NCBI RefSeq assembly: GCF_001475935.1
Contig: NZ_LDQA01000056.1
Span: 1-64,000 of the forward strand
From: Aureimonas ureilytica
Lineage (GTDB): Bacteria; Pseudomonadota; Alphaproteobacteria; Rhizobiales; Rhizobiaceae
Direction of reading: 5' to 3'
Length of the DNA: 64,000 nucleotides
Shown here: piece by piece, positions 38,680-46,863 of the stretch
Layout: each line of letters opens with the position of its first letter
Position numbering within the stretch: the first letter of the stretch is position 1
Made by a program: the position numbers and the translations under genes
The notes under the pieces: model-generated
Told to the model about the DNA's origin: nothing
The model's input: only the letters and a program-made list of their open reading frames with translations
Databases searched by the model: none

Positions 38680-39717
38680 ATGCAGGTCTTTTCTCCCACG
38701 CCCGAAGCGCCGCCTCCTGCGGCTTCCGCCCCGGCGGAGCCGCTGAGCAGCCCGCTCGTCTATCTCGGCGTGATGCTGGTGTTTCTGGCGCTGGCTGGCT
38801 TCGTCGCGCTGATTCTCGGCCGGCAGGTCCAACAGGCCTTCTTCACCAATCCCGGCCTCAACGGCTTGATCCTCGGTGTTCTGGCCATCGGCATTCTCCT
38901 GTCGCTCGGGCAGATCCTCAAGCTCTCGCGCGAGGTGCGCTGGGTCAACGGCCTGCGCGAGGGCGATGCGACGGCGCGGGGCGGGCGCACGCGCCATCCC
39001 GTTCTCTTGTCGCCCATGGAGGCGATGATGCAGGGCCGGCGCGGCCGGCCACGCCTGCCGCTGGCCGCCGGTCGCTCGCTACTGGAATCGGTCGCCACGC
39101 GGCTGGACGAGGCGCGCGATACCTCCCGCTATCTGATCGGCCTCCTCGTCTTCCTCGGCCTTCTCGGCACGTTCTGGGGCCTTCTCACCACGATCGGCTC
39201 GATCTCGGCCACCATCCAGTCGCTCGATCCCACGGCCGGCGATGCCGCGACGGTCTTGGATTCCGTCAAGAACGGCCTGTCCGCGCCTTTGTCGGGCATG
39301 GGCACGGCCTTTTCCTCCTCGCTCTTTGGCCTCAGCGGCTCGATGGTGCTGGGCTTTCTCGATCTTCAGGTCGGCCGTGCGCAGAATCGCTTCTACACCG
39401 AGCTGGAAGACCTCCTGTCCTTCGAGGCGGAGACGCCGTCCTCGTTGGCGCTGATCCCCAATGTGCCGAACGGGGCGGAAGAGTTCCGCGTTCTGGCCGA
39501 CCGGATCAACCGGCTCGTGCTGGAGCAGAGCAACGCGCCGCGCACCAGCGCCGCCATGGCGAGTCTGGCTGAAAGCATTCAGGGCCTCGTTCAGCATATG
39601 CGCGGTGAGCAGCAGCTTCTGCGAGACTTCGTGGAAGCGCAGGCGGGCGAGCAGCGCGAGATGCGCCGGGCGCTGGAGCGGCTGAACAATTCCCTCTCCG
39701 AGATCGAGCGGAACTGA
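38680..39717 (+). CDS. MotA/TolQ/ExbB-like membrane protein
   Basis: 345 residues with four hydrophobic segments (about 26-46, 61-82, 150-175 and 205-231). The TM3-TM4 region GLLGTFWGLLTTIGSI ... LSGMGTAFSSSLFGLSGSMVLGFLDLQ is the MotA/TolQ/ExbB proton-channel signature. The C-terminal 100 residues are helical and cytoplasmic. It is followed after 4 bases by a MotB-like gene, so the pair should form a proton-driven 5:2-type complex. No flagellar, Tol-Pal or TonB genes lie here, so its role is unknown. Confidence 0.85.
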   Translation: MQVFSPTPEAPPPAASAPAEPLSSPLVYLGVMLVFLALAGFVALILGRQVQQAFFTNPGLNGLILGVLAIGILLSLGQILKLSREVRWVNGLREGDATARGGRTRHPVLLSPMEAMMQGRRGRPRLPLAAGRSLLESVATRLDEARDTSRYLIGLLVFLGLLGTFWGLLTTIGSISATIQSLDPTAGDAATVLDSVKNGLSAPLSGMGTAFSSSLFGLSGSMVLGFLDLQVGRAQNRFYTELEDLLSFEAETPSSLALIPNVPNGAEEFRVLADRINRLVLEQSNAPRTSAAMASLAESIQGLVQHMRGEQQLLRDFVEAQAGEQREMRRALERLNNSLSEIERN

Positions 39718-39721
39718 ATCG

Positions 39722-40747
39722 ATGGCCCTTTCGCGCCGCCGCCAGCGCCGGGATATCGATTACTGGCCGGGCTTCGTCGACGCGCTGTCGACGCTGCTTC
39801 TGGCCATCATGTTTCTCCTGTCGGTCTTCGTGATCGCGCAGTTTCTCTTGAGCCGCGATCTCTCGGGCCGTGACACCGTGCTCGGCCGCCTCAACGCGCA
39901 GATCGCCGAACTGACCCAGCTTCTGGCGCTGGAGCGCTCCAACTCGGGCGAGTTTCAGGATCAGATCGCGGCGCTCCAGGCCTCTCTCGCCGGCGCGGAA
40001 GGCGAGCGCAGCCGGCTCCAGGCCGCGCTGGATGCCGGGCGCACGAGCGCGCCTGCGCCCGGCGCGACGGTCGGCGATCTCCAGGCGCGGGTGGAAAGCG
40101 AGCAGCGTGTGTCCGCGCAGGCGAGAGCGCAGATCGATCTCCTGAACCAGCAGCTTTCGGCCCTGCGCCAGCAGATCGCGGCGCTGGAGGACACGCTCGG
40201 CGCCTCCGAACAGCGCGACCGCGAATCGCAGACCCAGATCGCCGATCTCGGCCGCCGGCTGAACGTGGCGCTGGCGCAGCGTGTGCAGGAACTCGCGCGC
40301 TATCGCTCGGACTTCTTCGGCCGGCTGCGCGAGATTCTGGCCGATCGCGACAATATCCGCATCGTCGGCGACCGATTCGTCTTCCAGTCGGAAGTCCTCT
40401 TCCCCTCCGGCTCGGACGTGCTCCAGCCGCAAGGGCAGGACGAGATGCGCAAGCTCGCCGACGCCATCATTCAGCTCAACCGCGAGATTCCCTCGGATAT
40501 CAACTGGATCATCCGCGTGGACGGGCACACCGACAATGTGCCGGTCAGCAGCGGCCGCTTTGCCGACAATTGGCAATTGTCCACCGCGCGCGCGGCGGCC
40601 GTTGTGCGCTTTCTCGTGGCGGCCGGCGTTCCCGCGCAGCGTCTTGCTGCCACCGGCTTCGGCGAGTTCCAGCCGCTGACGCCCGGCGATGACGCCGCCT
40701 CCCGCGCCCGCAACCGCCGCATCGAGCTGAAGCTGACCGAGCGCTAA
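39722..40747 (+). CDS. MotB/OmpA-like protein with coiled-coil stalk
   Basis: 341 residues. One N-terminal membrane helix (GFVDALSTLLLAIMFLLSVFVIAQFLL) carries an Asp (D20) at the place of the MotB/ZorB proton-binding residue. A predicted coiled coil (about 55-205) and a C-terminal OmpA-like peptidoglycan-binding domain (RVDGHTDNVPV, WQLSTARA, RNRRIELKL) follow. The stalk is longer than in flagellar MotB. Forms the stator partner of the preceding MotA-like protein. Confidence 0.88.
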   Translation: MALSRRRQRRDIDYWPGFVDALSTLLLAIMFLLSVFVIAQFLLSRDLSGRDTVLGRLNAQIAELTQLLALERSNSGEFQDQIAALQASLAGAEGERSRLQAALDAGRTSAPAPGATVGDLQARVESEQRVSAQARAQIDLLNQQLSALRQQIAALEDTLGASEQRDRESQTQIADLGRRLNVALAQRVQELARYRSDFFGRLREILADRDNIRIVGDRFVFQSEVLFPSGSDVLQPQGQDEMRKLADAIIQLNREIPSDINWIIRVDGHTDNVPVSSGRFADNWQLSTARAAAVVRFLVAAGVPAQRLAATGFGEFQPLTPGDDAASRARNRRIELKLTER

Positions 40748-40868
40748 GGCGCGGTTGTTGCACGTGTGATAACAAGCTCGGGCCGGACGTAAGCGAGCGC
40801 GCCTGTTATTTTTTCAGCTCACGGTGCGGCCGAGCCCTTCCGGGGAATGATCGCTGCACAGACACCCG

Positions 40869-40893
40869 GAAGGCGTCCCACCAGGACGCCTTC
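40869..40893. terminator. Hairpin between the MotB-like and ABC exporter genes
   Basis: A 10-bp stem GAAGGCGTCC/GGACGCCTTC with a 5-base loop lies between convergent genes. No T-tract, so terminator strength is uncertain. Confidence 0.5.
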
Positions 40894-40911
40894 GGAGCTT
40901 CCGTTCGTGCC

Positions 40912-42723
40912 TTACTCCGCCGCCGTCGAGGCTAGAGCCTCGCGGCCGGCGTCGAACTGAAGGCGCGCGAGGCGCGAATACAGCCCGCCGCGTGCGATCA
41001 GCGCGGCATGGGTGCCTTCTTCCACGATGCGTCCCCCATCCATGACCAGGATGCGGTCGGCCTTCAGGATCGTGGCCAGACGGTGCGCGATGACGAGCGT
41101 CGTGCGCTGGCCCATCAGCCCTTCTAGCGCGCGCTGCACCAGCACCTCGCTTTCGGCATCCAGCGCCGAGGTCGCCTCGTCCAGAAGTAGGACCGGCGCG
41201 TCGCGCAAGATGGCGCGGGCGATCGCGATGCGCTGGCGTTGGCCGCCCGAGAGCGTGACGCCGCGCTCGCCGATCACGGTGTCGTAGCCCTCCGGCAGGG
41301 CCTGAACGAACCCGTCCGCCTGTGCGGCGCGGGCCGCCGCGATGATCGCCTCGCGCGGCGCGTCGTCGGCCCCGAAGGCGATGTTGTCGGCGACGCTCCC
41401 GGCGAAGATGCTGGCATCCTGCGGCACGAAGGCGATGCGCGCCCGAAGCTCGCGCAGATCGGCCTCTCGGATATCCACGCCGTCCAGCAGCACGCGGCCT
41501 TCGCTCGGATCGTAGAAGCGCTCGATCAGCGCGAAGACGGTGGACTTGCCCGCGCCCGACGAGCCGACCAGCGCCACGGTCTCGCCGGGGCGAATGTCGA
41601 AATCGACCTCGCTGAGCGTTGGCCGCTCCGGCGCGCCCGGATAGCGGAAGGACACGGCGTCGAACTGCAGGCGCCCCCGCGCCGGGGAGGGGAGGGGCGT
41701 TGGCACCGCCGGGGAGGCGATGGCGGGTTCCTCTTCCAGAAGCTCGGACAGGCGCTCCGTCGCGCCGGAGGCCGCCGTCAACTCGCCCCAGACTTCCGAA
41801 AGCTGCCCAAGGCTGGAAGCGGCGAAGACGGCATAGAGCAGGAACTGGCCGAGCGTGCCGGCCGTCATCGCGCCCGCGACGACGCGATGCGCGCCGATCC
41901 ATAGCACGATGATGATCGAGACCGTGATGAGGAAGATGGCGAAAGCGGTGAGAAAGGCGCGCGCCGTGACTGAGCGGCGGGCAGCCTCGAAGGCTTCGTC
42001 CACCGCCTGGCCGAAGCGGCGGCGGGCGGCGGGCTCGGCGGTGAAGGCTTGCACGGCACGCACCGCGCCGATGGCCTCGCCCGCATAGGCGCTGGCGCTC
42101 GCCAGCCGATCCTGCGCTGCGCGCGAACGGCGGCGCACGGAGCGCCCGAAGGCCACCAGCGGCAGAACGATCAGGGGAATGGCCGATATCACCACCAGCG
42201 ACAGGCTGGGGCTCGTATAGGCCATCATGGCGATGGCCCCGAGAAACAGGATGATGTTGCGCAGCGCCAGCGAGGCCGTGGCCCCGACGGCGGATTTGAT
42301 CTGCACCGTGTCGGCCGTCAGCCGCGAGACGATCTCGCCCGAAAGATTGCGGTCATAGAAGCCCGGCGACAGGCGCATGACATGGGAGAACACGTCCTTG
42401 CGCAGCTCCGCCACGATGCGCTCGCCGATCGTGATCACGAAATAATAGCGCCCGGCGCTGGCCAGCGCGAGCACGAGGCTGAGCACGGCGAGGGTGGCGA
42501 AATACGTGTCCACGAAGCCCGTGTCGCCCGACATGAAACCGTGATCCACCACGCGGCGCACCGCGAGCGGGAAGGACAAGGTCGTGACGGAGGCCAGTGT
42601 CAGAAAGAACAGCGCGCCGGCCACCAGCTTTCGGTGGCGTCTGACATAGGGCCAAAGACGGGCGAGGGGCTTTAGCGTGCGGGGCCTTTTTTCGCCCCCG
42701 CTCTTCTCGTCGGATCGTGCCAA
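40912..42723 (-). CDS. ABC exporter, fused permease-ATPase (MsbA-related)
   Basis: 603 residues: a six-helix ABC transmembrane domain (about 30-320) and a nucleotide-binding domain with Walker A GSSGAGKST, signature LSGGQRQR and Walker B VLLLDEATSALD. Functions as a homodimer exporting a lipid or hydrophobic compound. The substrate cannot be told; the family next to rpmE in Hyphomicrobiales is usually labelled MsbA-related. It is divergent from rpmE, sharing a 166-base promoter region. Confidence 0.93.
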   Translation of the reverse strand: MARSDEKSGGEKRPRTLKPLARLWPYVRRHRKLVAGALFFLTLASVTTLSFPLAVRRVVDHGFMSGDTGFVDTYFATLAVLSLVLALASAGRYYFVITIGERIVAELRKDVFSHVMRLSPGFYDRNLSGEIVSRLTADTVQIKSAVGATASLALRNIILFLGAIAMMAYTSPSLSLVVISAIPLIVLPLVAFGRSVRRRSRAAQDRLASASAYAGEAIGAVRAVQAFTAEPAARRRFGQAVDEAFEAARRSVTARAFLTAFAIFLITVSIIIVLWIGAHRVVAGAMTAGTLGQFLLYAVFAASSLGQLSEVWGELTAASGATERLSELLEEEPAIASPAVPTPLPSPARGRLQFDAVSFRYPGAPERPTLSEVDFDIRPGETVALVGSSGAGKSTVFALIERFYDPSEGRVLLDGVDIREADLRELRARIAFVPQDASIFAGSVADNIAFGADDAPREAIIAAARAAQADGFVQALPEGYDTVIGERGVTLSGGQRQRIAIARAILRDAPVLLLDEATSALDAESEVLVQRALEGLMGQRTTLVIAHRLATILKADRILVMDGGRIVEEGTHAALIARGGLYSRLARLQFDAGREALASTAAE

Positions 42724-42744
42724 GATGGGATCGCCTTTGCGGCC

Positions 42745-42773
42745 TTGTGCGCTAACCCCCCCTCATGTATAGG
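42745..42773 (+). promoter_or_regulatory. Sigma-70-type promoter for rpmE
   Basis: TTGTGC (42745-42750) and TATAGG (42768-42773) are separated by 17 bases. They lie about 115 bases before the rpmE start in the region divergent to the ABC exporter. Confidence 0.5.
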
Positions 42774-42889
42774 CTCGCCCTTGAATTTGAAAGCGATCGC
42801 GCTCCTCATTCCAGTTCGCTTGGCCCGATTCCCTCGGGGCGGCCAGACGGGCTTGGTGAGTGCGAGCGCGTATCGGCTGTGAGGGCATC

Positions 42890-43111
42890 ATGAAGCAGAA
42901 CATTCACCCCGACTACCACAACATCACCGTCGTCATGACGAACGGCACCGAGTACCAGACCCGCTCGACCTACGGCGCGGCTGGCGACAAGCTGAACCTC
43001 GACATCGACCCGACCAGCCACCCGGCCTGGACCGGCGGCAACCAGCAGATGCTGGATCGCGGTGGCCGCGTGTCGCGCTTCAAGAAGCGCTACGAAGGCC
43101 TCGGCATCTAA
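42890..43111 (+). CDS. rpmE: 50S ribosomal protein L31, zinc-free type
   Basis: 73 residues ([26 protein letters not shown]...). The CxxC zinc motifs of classical L31 are absent, as in the usual rhizobial form; the ending [16 protein letters not shown] is typical. The ATG at 42890 follows a GAGGG Shine-Dalgarno. Ends at a strong terminator. Confidence 0.97.
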   Translation: MKQNIHPDYHNITVVMTNGTEYQTRSTYGAAGDKLNLDIDPTSHPAWTGGNQQMLDRGGRVSRFKKRYEGLGI

Positions 43112-43133
43112 TCTGCCGACCCTTGTGTTTCGA

Positions 43134-43164
43134 AAAAGCCCGGCCATCGCGCCGGGTTTTTTTG
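43134..43164 (+). terminator. Terminator of rpmE
   Basis: A 9-pair stem (43136-43144 with 43151-43159) with a 6-base loop, preceded by an A run and followed by seven or so T. Confidence 0.88.
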
Positions 43165-43263
43165 TGCCTGCGCGCTTCTCTCACCAGTTCGGCGCATACG
43201 AAAACGCCGCCGAACCCGAAGGCGCGGCGGCGTGAAACTGGCCAGCTTTGCGGCGTGGCGGAA

Positions 43264-43788
43264 TTACATGGCGAAGGCGGTGCGCAGAAGGTCGATCTGC
43301 TGGCCGACCGGATTGTGAACCGCGTCCGGTTCCGGCGCGGGCGAGCCGTAGATTTCGCGATCGAGCATGGCGATGCGCCGCTCCAGAAGCAGGGCGCGCT
43401 CGACGAGGCCACGGAAGGAGACCGGCAGTTCGTCATAGAACGGCGAATCCACGCCCTCCGCTTCGCTGTCGAGCCGAACCTTGCCCTTCTCGGCCTCGAC
43501 CTGCGAGCGCGACATGTCGCCCTGGTTGGCGGCGCGCTGGAGCAGCAGCCAGGAGGCAACCTGCATGAGGCGCGTGGTCAGGCGCATAGACTCGGCGGCG
43601 TAAAGGGTCGCGGCACCCCTCGAGAGGGATTTGGCGTCCCGGCGCCCATCTCCGTCGAGATAGGCCGCAGTCTCATCGACCAGATTCATGCCCGTATCGA
43701 AGATCGGCTGGAACGACGCCGAAAAGGCGAGGCGCTCCGCGATGCGAACGGTCTGGAATGAGGTCTGATCGGACGGCTTTTGTGTCAT
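43264..43788 (-). CDS. rcdA: DUF1465 protein, RcdA-like (CtrA-degradation adaptor)
   Basis: 174 residues, mainly helical. Segments ETAAYLDGDGRRDAKSLSRGAATLYAAESMRLTTRLMQVASWLLLQRAANQGDMS match the DUF1465 family, whose Caulobacter member RcdA helps ClpXP degrade the master regulator CtrA. The ID rests on recall of family identity, so the functional label is probable rather than certain. A candidate sRNA terminator lies upstream on the same strand. Confidence 0.75.
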   Translation of the reverse strand: MTQKPSDQTSFQTVRIAERLAFSASFQPIFDTGMNLVDETAAYLDGDGRRDAKSLSRGAATLYAAESMRLTTRLMQVASWLLLQRAANQGDMSRSQVEAEKGKVRLDSEAEGVDSPFYDELPVSFRGLVERALLLERRIAMLDREIYGSPAPEPDAVHNPVGQQIDLLRTAFAM

Positions 43789-43950
43789 CAGGGGAAAACC
43801 AGCCTCGGGAGGAATCGTTGCATGGTTCGTGCGGTCATCTGCCGGACGAACTCGTTACGCAAAACCCTCTACCCAAGCTCCCTCAGGCGCAACCCCATTC
43901 GCTGCGAATTGGTTAACGGCCGAGCGGGCGCGCCTGCTGAATCGCGGAAA

Positions 43951-44040
43951 AAAAGAGAGCCGCACGGAGCGGCTCTATCAAGTTTCAACAGGGAGACGTC
44001 GACAACCATCAGGGTCGCCATCCAACGAATTGGACAATCA
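43951..44040 (-). ncRNA. Candidate small RNA ending in a strong intrinsic terminator
   Basis: On the minus strand a perfect 8-bp hairpin (43956-43963 with 43969-43976, loop ACGGA) is followed by a run of seven T. No gene on this strand ends nearby, so the terminator probably belongs to a small transcript from the 387-base spacer. Just before the hairpin is a CU-rich stretch (CGTCTCCCTGTTG) and then ACTTGATAG, reminiscent of alphaproteobacterial regulatory RNAs such as the suhB/mmgR family. The 5' end is a guess. It could alternatively be an attenuator in the rcdA leader. Confidence 0.45.
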
Positions 44041-44175
44041 CAGCTTTATCCAGACAGGGTAAATGCTTGGTTAGCGCGGCTCGCGATTCTCGACACAAAC
44101 CCTATCTTTCCTGCTCACCATGTTGGGCAGCGCAACCGCGCCGCCCATTCATGCCCTTTGAAAGGCACCGAGCCC

Positions 44176-45177
44176 ATGATCCTGCCGCGCACCATGACGA
44201 TCGTCGCCCTCGATGGCCACGGAGAGCCCGAGGTTCTGGTGCCGCGCGAAGTCGACGTGCCTCGTCCGGGCGCGGGGCAAATCCTGATCGAGGTTCATGC
44301 AAGCGGCGTGAACCGGCCCGACATTCTCCAGCGCAAGGGCTATTATCCCGCGCCAGAAGGCGCACCGGACTGGCCGGGGCTGGAGGTCGCCGGTCGCGTG
44401 GCCGCCGTCGGGCCGGGCGTCTCGAATTTTCGCGAGGGCGACACGGCCATGGCGCTTCTGCCGGGCGGGGGCTATGCCGAATTCGCACTGGCGGATGCGG
44501 GCAGCGCGCTGCCGATCCCCGGCGCTTTGAGCTTCAGCGAAGCCGCCGCCATTCCCGAAACCTTCCTGACCGTCTGGCACAACGTGTTCCAGCGCGGGCG
44601 GCTCGTGGCGGGCGAGACGTTCCTCGTGCATGGCGGAACATCCGGTATCGGCACCACGGCGATCCAACTGGCCCACGCCTTCGGCGCGCATGTGGCGACG
44701 ACGGTGGGCAGCCCGGAAAAGCTTGAAGCCGCGCGCGCGCTGGGCGCCGATCTCGCAGTCGACTATCGCCGTGAGGATTTCGTGGCGGCGCTGAAGAACT
44801 GGCGGGATGGGCATGGCGTCGATCTGACGCTCGACATGGTGGGCGGCGACTATACGAACCGCAATCTTCAGGCTGCGGCGGTCGATGGGCGCATCGTGCA
44901 GATCGCCTTTCTGCAAGGAGCGAAGGTGGAGATCGATCTGAACCTCGTCATGCAGAAGCGCCTCGTACTCACCGGCTCGACCCTGCGGGCGCGCGACCAT
45001 GCTTTCAAAGCGGCGCTGGCGGCGGATCTGCGCGAGAAGGTCTGGCCGCATCTCGAATCGGGCCGCGTGCGCCCGTTGATCGAGGCGACCTATCCGCTGG
45101 TGGAGGCCGCCGAAGCGCATCGGCACATGGAGCGCGATCATATCGGCAAGATCGTGCTCGTGACCGGCCGGCAATAG
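44176..45177 (+). CDS. NAD(P)H:quinone oxidoreductase (zinc-independent MDR, PIG3-like)
   Basis: 333 residues. GroES-like N-terminal half (GVNRPDILQRKGYYPAPEGAPDWPGLEVAGRV) and Rossmann half with FLVHGGTSGIGTTAIQLAHAFGAHV. This NADPH-binding motif and the absence of zinc ligands place it with quinone oxidoreductases of the PIG3 type. Substrate unknown. The ATG at 44176 is preferred; an ATG at 44194 is also possible, and the long upstream frame is spacer. Confidence 0.9.
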   Translation: MILPRTMTIVALDGHGEPEVLVPREVDVPRPGAGQILIEVHASGVNRPDILQRKGYYPAPEGAPDWPGLEVAGRVAAVGPGVSNFREGDTAMALLPGGGYAEFALADAGSALPIPGALSFSEAAAIPETFLTVWHNVFQRGRLVAGETFLVHGGTSGIGTTAIQLAHAFGAHVATTVGSPEKLEAARALGADLAVDYRREDFVAALKNWRDGHGVDLTLDMVGGDYTNRNLQAAAVDGRIVQIAFLQGAKVEIDLNLVMQKRLVLTGSTLRARDHAFKAALAADLREKVWPHLESGRVRPLIEATYPLVEAAEAHRHMERDHIGKIVLVTGRQ

Positions 45178-45191
45178 ATCGCCGGACTTCC

Positions 45192-45220
45192 TTGCGATTG
45201 CGGCTGGCACCCCCTATAGT
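45192..45220 (+). promoter_or_regulatory. Sigma-70-type promoter for trcR
   Basis: TTGCGA (45192-45197) and TATAGT (45215-45220) with a 17-base spacer, about 73 bases before the trcR start codon. Confidence 0.5.
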
Positions 45221-45292
45221 TCGCGTTAATTCCCGCATTCGTGGCATGACCACAGCCCGCCTTCCCGGGGGGCCACTAGGAGACTATTACCC

Positions 45293-45991
45293 ATGGCTCA
45301 GCAGCTCCTGATGCCGAAGGCCACGGCCGTCTGGCTGGTGGACAACACCTCGCTGTCCTTCGAGCAGATCGCCGAATTCTGCACCCTGCACCCGCTCGAG
45401 GTGAAGGCGATCGCGGATGGCGAAGCGGCGCAGGGCATCAAGGGCATGGACCCCATCATCACGGGGCAGCTGACGCGCGACGAGATCGTGCGCGCGGAAA
45501 AGGACCCGCGCCACAGGCTGAAGATCGCGCCGCCCAAGGTTCGCGTGCCGGAGGCCAAGCGCAAGGGACCGCGCTACACGCCCGTTTCCAAGCGGCAGGA
45601 CCGTCCGAACGCGATCCTCTGGCTGGTGCGCAACCATCCCGAGCTGAAGGACAACGCGATCTCGCGCCTCGTCGGCACGACCAAGCACACGATCGAGCAG
45701 ATCCGCGAGCGCACGCACTGGAACTCGGCCAATCTCCAGCCGATGGACCCGGTGACGCTCGGCCTCTGCTCGCAGATAGACCTCGATCTGGAAGTCGAGA
45801 AGGCCTCGCGCGGAATGCCCCGCCCGGAGGAACTCGCCGAGGAAGAGCGCCTCCTGTCGGCCGCACAGACGCAGAACTACCGTCCCGCCCCGCGCGAGGA
45901 CGACGGAGAGCTGGACGCGGCCGCCGTCTTCGCCAAGCTCTCCTCCATGCGCCGCACCGAGCCCGAGGAAAGCGAAGACGAAGCCTATTGA
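45293..45991 (+). CDS. trcR: Cell-cycle transcriptional regulator TrcR (DUF1013)
   Basis: 232 residues. The start MPKATAVWLVDNTSLSFEQIAEFCTLHPLEVKAIADGE and the centre RPNAILWLVRNHPELKDNAISRLVGTTKHTIEQIRERTHWN carry two helix-turn-helix-like units, matching the DUF1013 family. The family is tied to the alphaproteobacterial cell-cycle network. The acidic C-terminal tail is typical. Monocistronic, with its own promoter and terminator. Confidence 0.93.
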   Translation: MAQQLLMPKATAVWLVDNTSLSFEQIAEFCTLHPLEVKAIADGEAAQGIKGMDPIITGQLTRDEIVRAEKDPRHRLKIAPPKVRVPEAKRKGPRYTPVSKRQDRPNAILWLVRNHPELKDNAISRLVGTTKHTIEQIRERTHWNSANLQPMDPVTLGLCSQIDLDLEVEKASRGMPRPEELAEEERLLSAAQTQNYRPAPREDDGELDAAAVFAKLSSMRRTEPEESEDEAY

Positions 45992-46013
45992 GGCGCGTCG
46001 GCATCGCGGAATG

Positions 46014-46044
46014 AAAAAAGGCGGCCTATGGGGCCGCCTTTCTC
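46014..46044. terminator. Terminator shared by trcR and the SDR gene
   Basis: A 10-bp stem (46017-46026 with 46032-46041), with A and T tracts, between convergent stop codons. Confidence 0.85.
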
Positions 46045-46047
46045 GTT

Positions 46048-46863
46048 TCAGCCGTTGCCGCGAAACTCGGGATAGAGCGTCATGCCGCCATCGGTGAACA
46101 GCGTCTGGCCGGTGATGTAGTCGGCCGCGTCCGACACGAGAAAGGCCGCGACGCGCCCGATATCGGCGGGCTCGCCGATGCGCCCATAGGGAATGAGCTT
46201 GAGCATGGCGTCCAAGCCGCCCGGCTTCTCGCGCTCCGACTGATTGATGGCGGTCGCGATGGCACCGGGAGCGACGGCGTTGACGCGGATTTTCTCGTGC
46301 GCGACCTCCTGCGCCAGCGATTCCATCAACAGCCGCAAGCCGCCCTTGGAGGCCGCGTAATTGACGCGGAAGGCCCAGGGAATGCGCTGGTGCACCGAGT
46401 TGTCAAAGAGGAGCTTGCCGAGCGAGCGGCTGACATCCTCGCGCAGTCCCTTCTTGCGAAAGCGCCGGATCGCCTCGCGCCCGACCAGGAAGCCGCCCGT
46501 CAGATTGGTGGAGATCACCGTGTTCCAGTCGTCCAGCGACATGTCGGCGATGGCCGAGTCCCGCTGCAAGCCGGCATTCGACACGACGATGTCGAGCGGC
46601 CCCAGCGCCGCTTCCGCCTGATCGAACATGGCGATGACATCGGCCTCGACCGAAACGTCGGCTTGCACCGCGACGGCGCGCCGGCCCAGCGCCTCGACAC
46701 TGTCCACCGTGCCCTTCGCGCTGTCGGCCGAGCCGCGATAGTTCACGATGATATCCGCGCCAGCGCGGGCGAGTTCCACCGCGATCGCCTCGCCGATGCC
46801 GGAGGAGGAGCCGGTCACGAGCGCGGTCTGGCCGTGAAGGGAATGAAGATCAGTAGATGCCAT
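46048..46863 (-). CDS. Short-chain dehydrogenase/reductase, glucose/ribitol dehydrogenase-like
   Basis: 271 residues. Cofactor motif TGSSSGIGEA near residue 17, NAG motif VSNAGLQ, catalytic Tyr and Lys in VNYAASKGG, and the end ITGQTLFTDGGMTLYPEF, typical of glucose 1-dehydrogenase-type SDRs. It overlaps the 3' end of the GH15 gene by 14 bases, so it is the second gene of that operon and may act on the sugar released by it. Confidence 0.9.
   Translation of the reverse strand: MASTDLHSLHGQTALVTGSSSGIGEAIAVELARAGADIIVNYRGSADSAKGTVDSVEALGRRAVAVQADVSVEADVIAMFDQAEAALGPLDIVVSNAGLQRDSAIADMSLDDWNTVISTNLTGGFLVGREAIRRFRKKGLREDVSRSLGKLLFDNSVHQRIPWAFRVNYAASKGGLRLLMESLAQEVAHEKIRVNAVAPGAIATAINQSEREKPGGLDAMLKLIPYGRIGEPADIGRVAAFLVSDAADYITGQTLFTDGGMTLYPEFRGNG

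Noticed and set aside
38680-40747. Zorya-type (ZorAB) phage-defence system
   Set aside because: ZorA has a much longer cytoplasmic tail and ZorAB comes with ZorC/D or ZorE; none lies here, and the neighbours are housekeeping genes.
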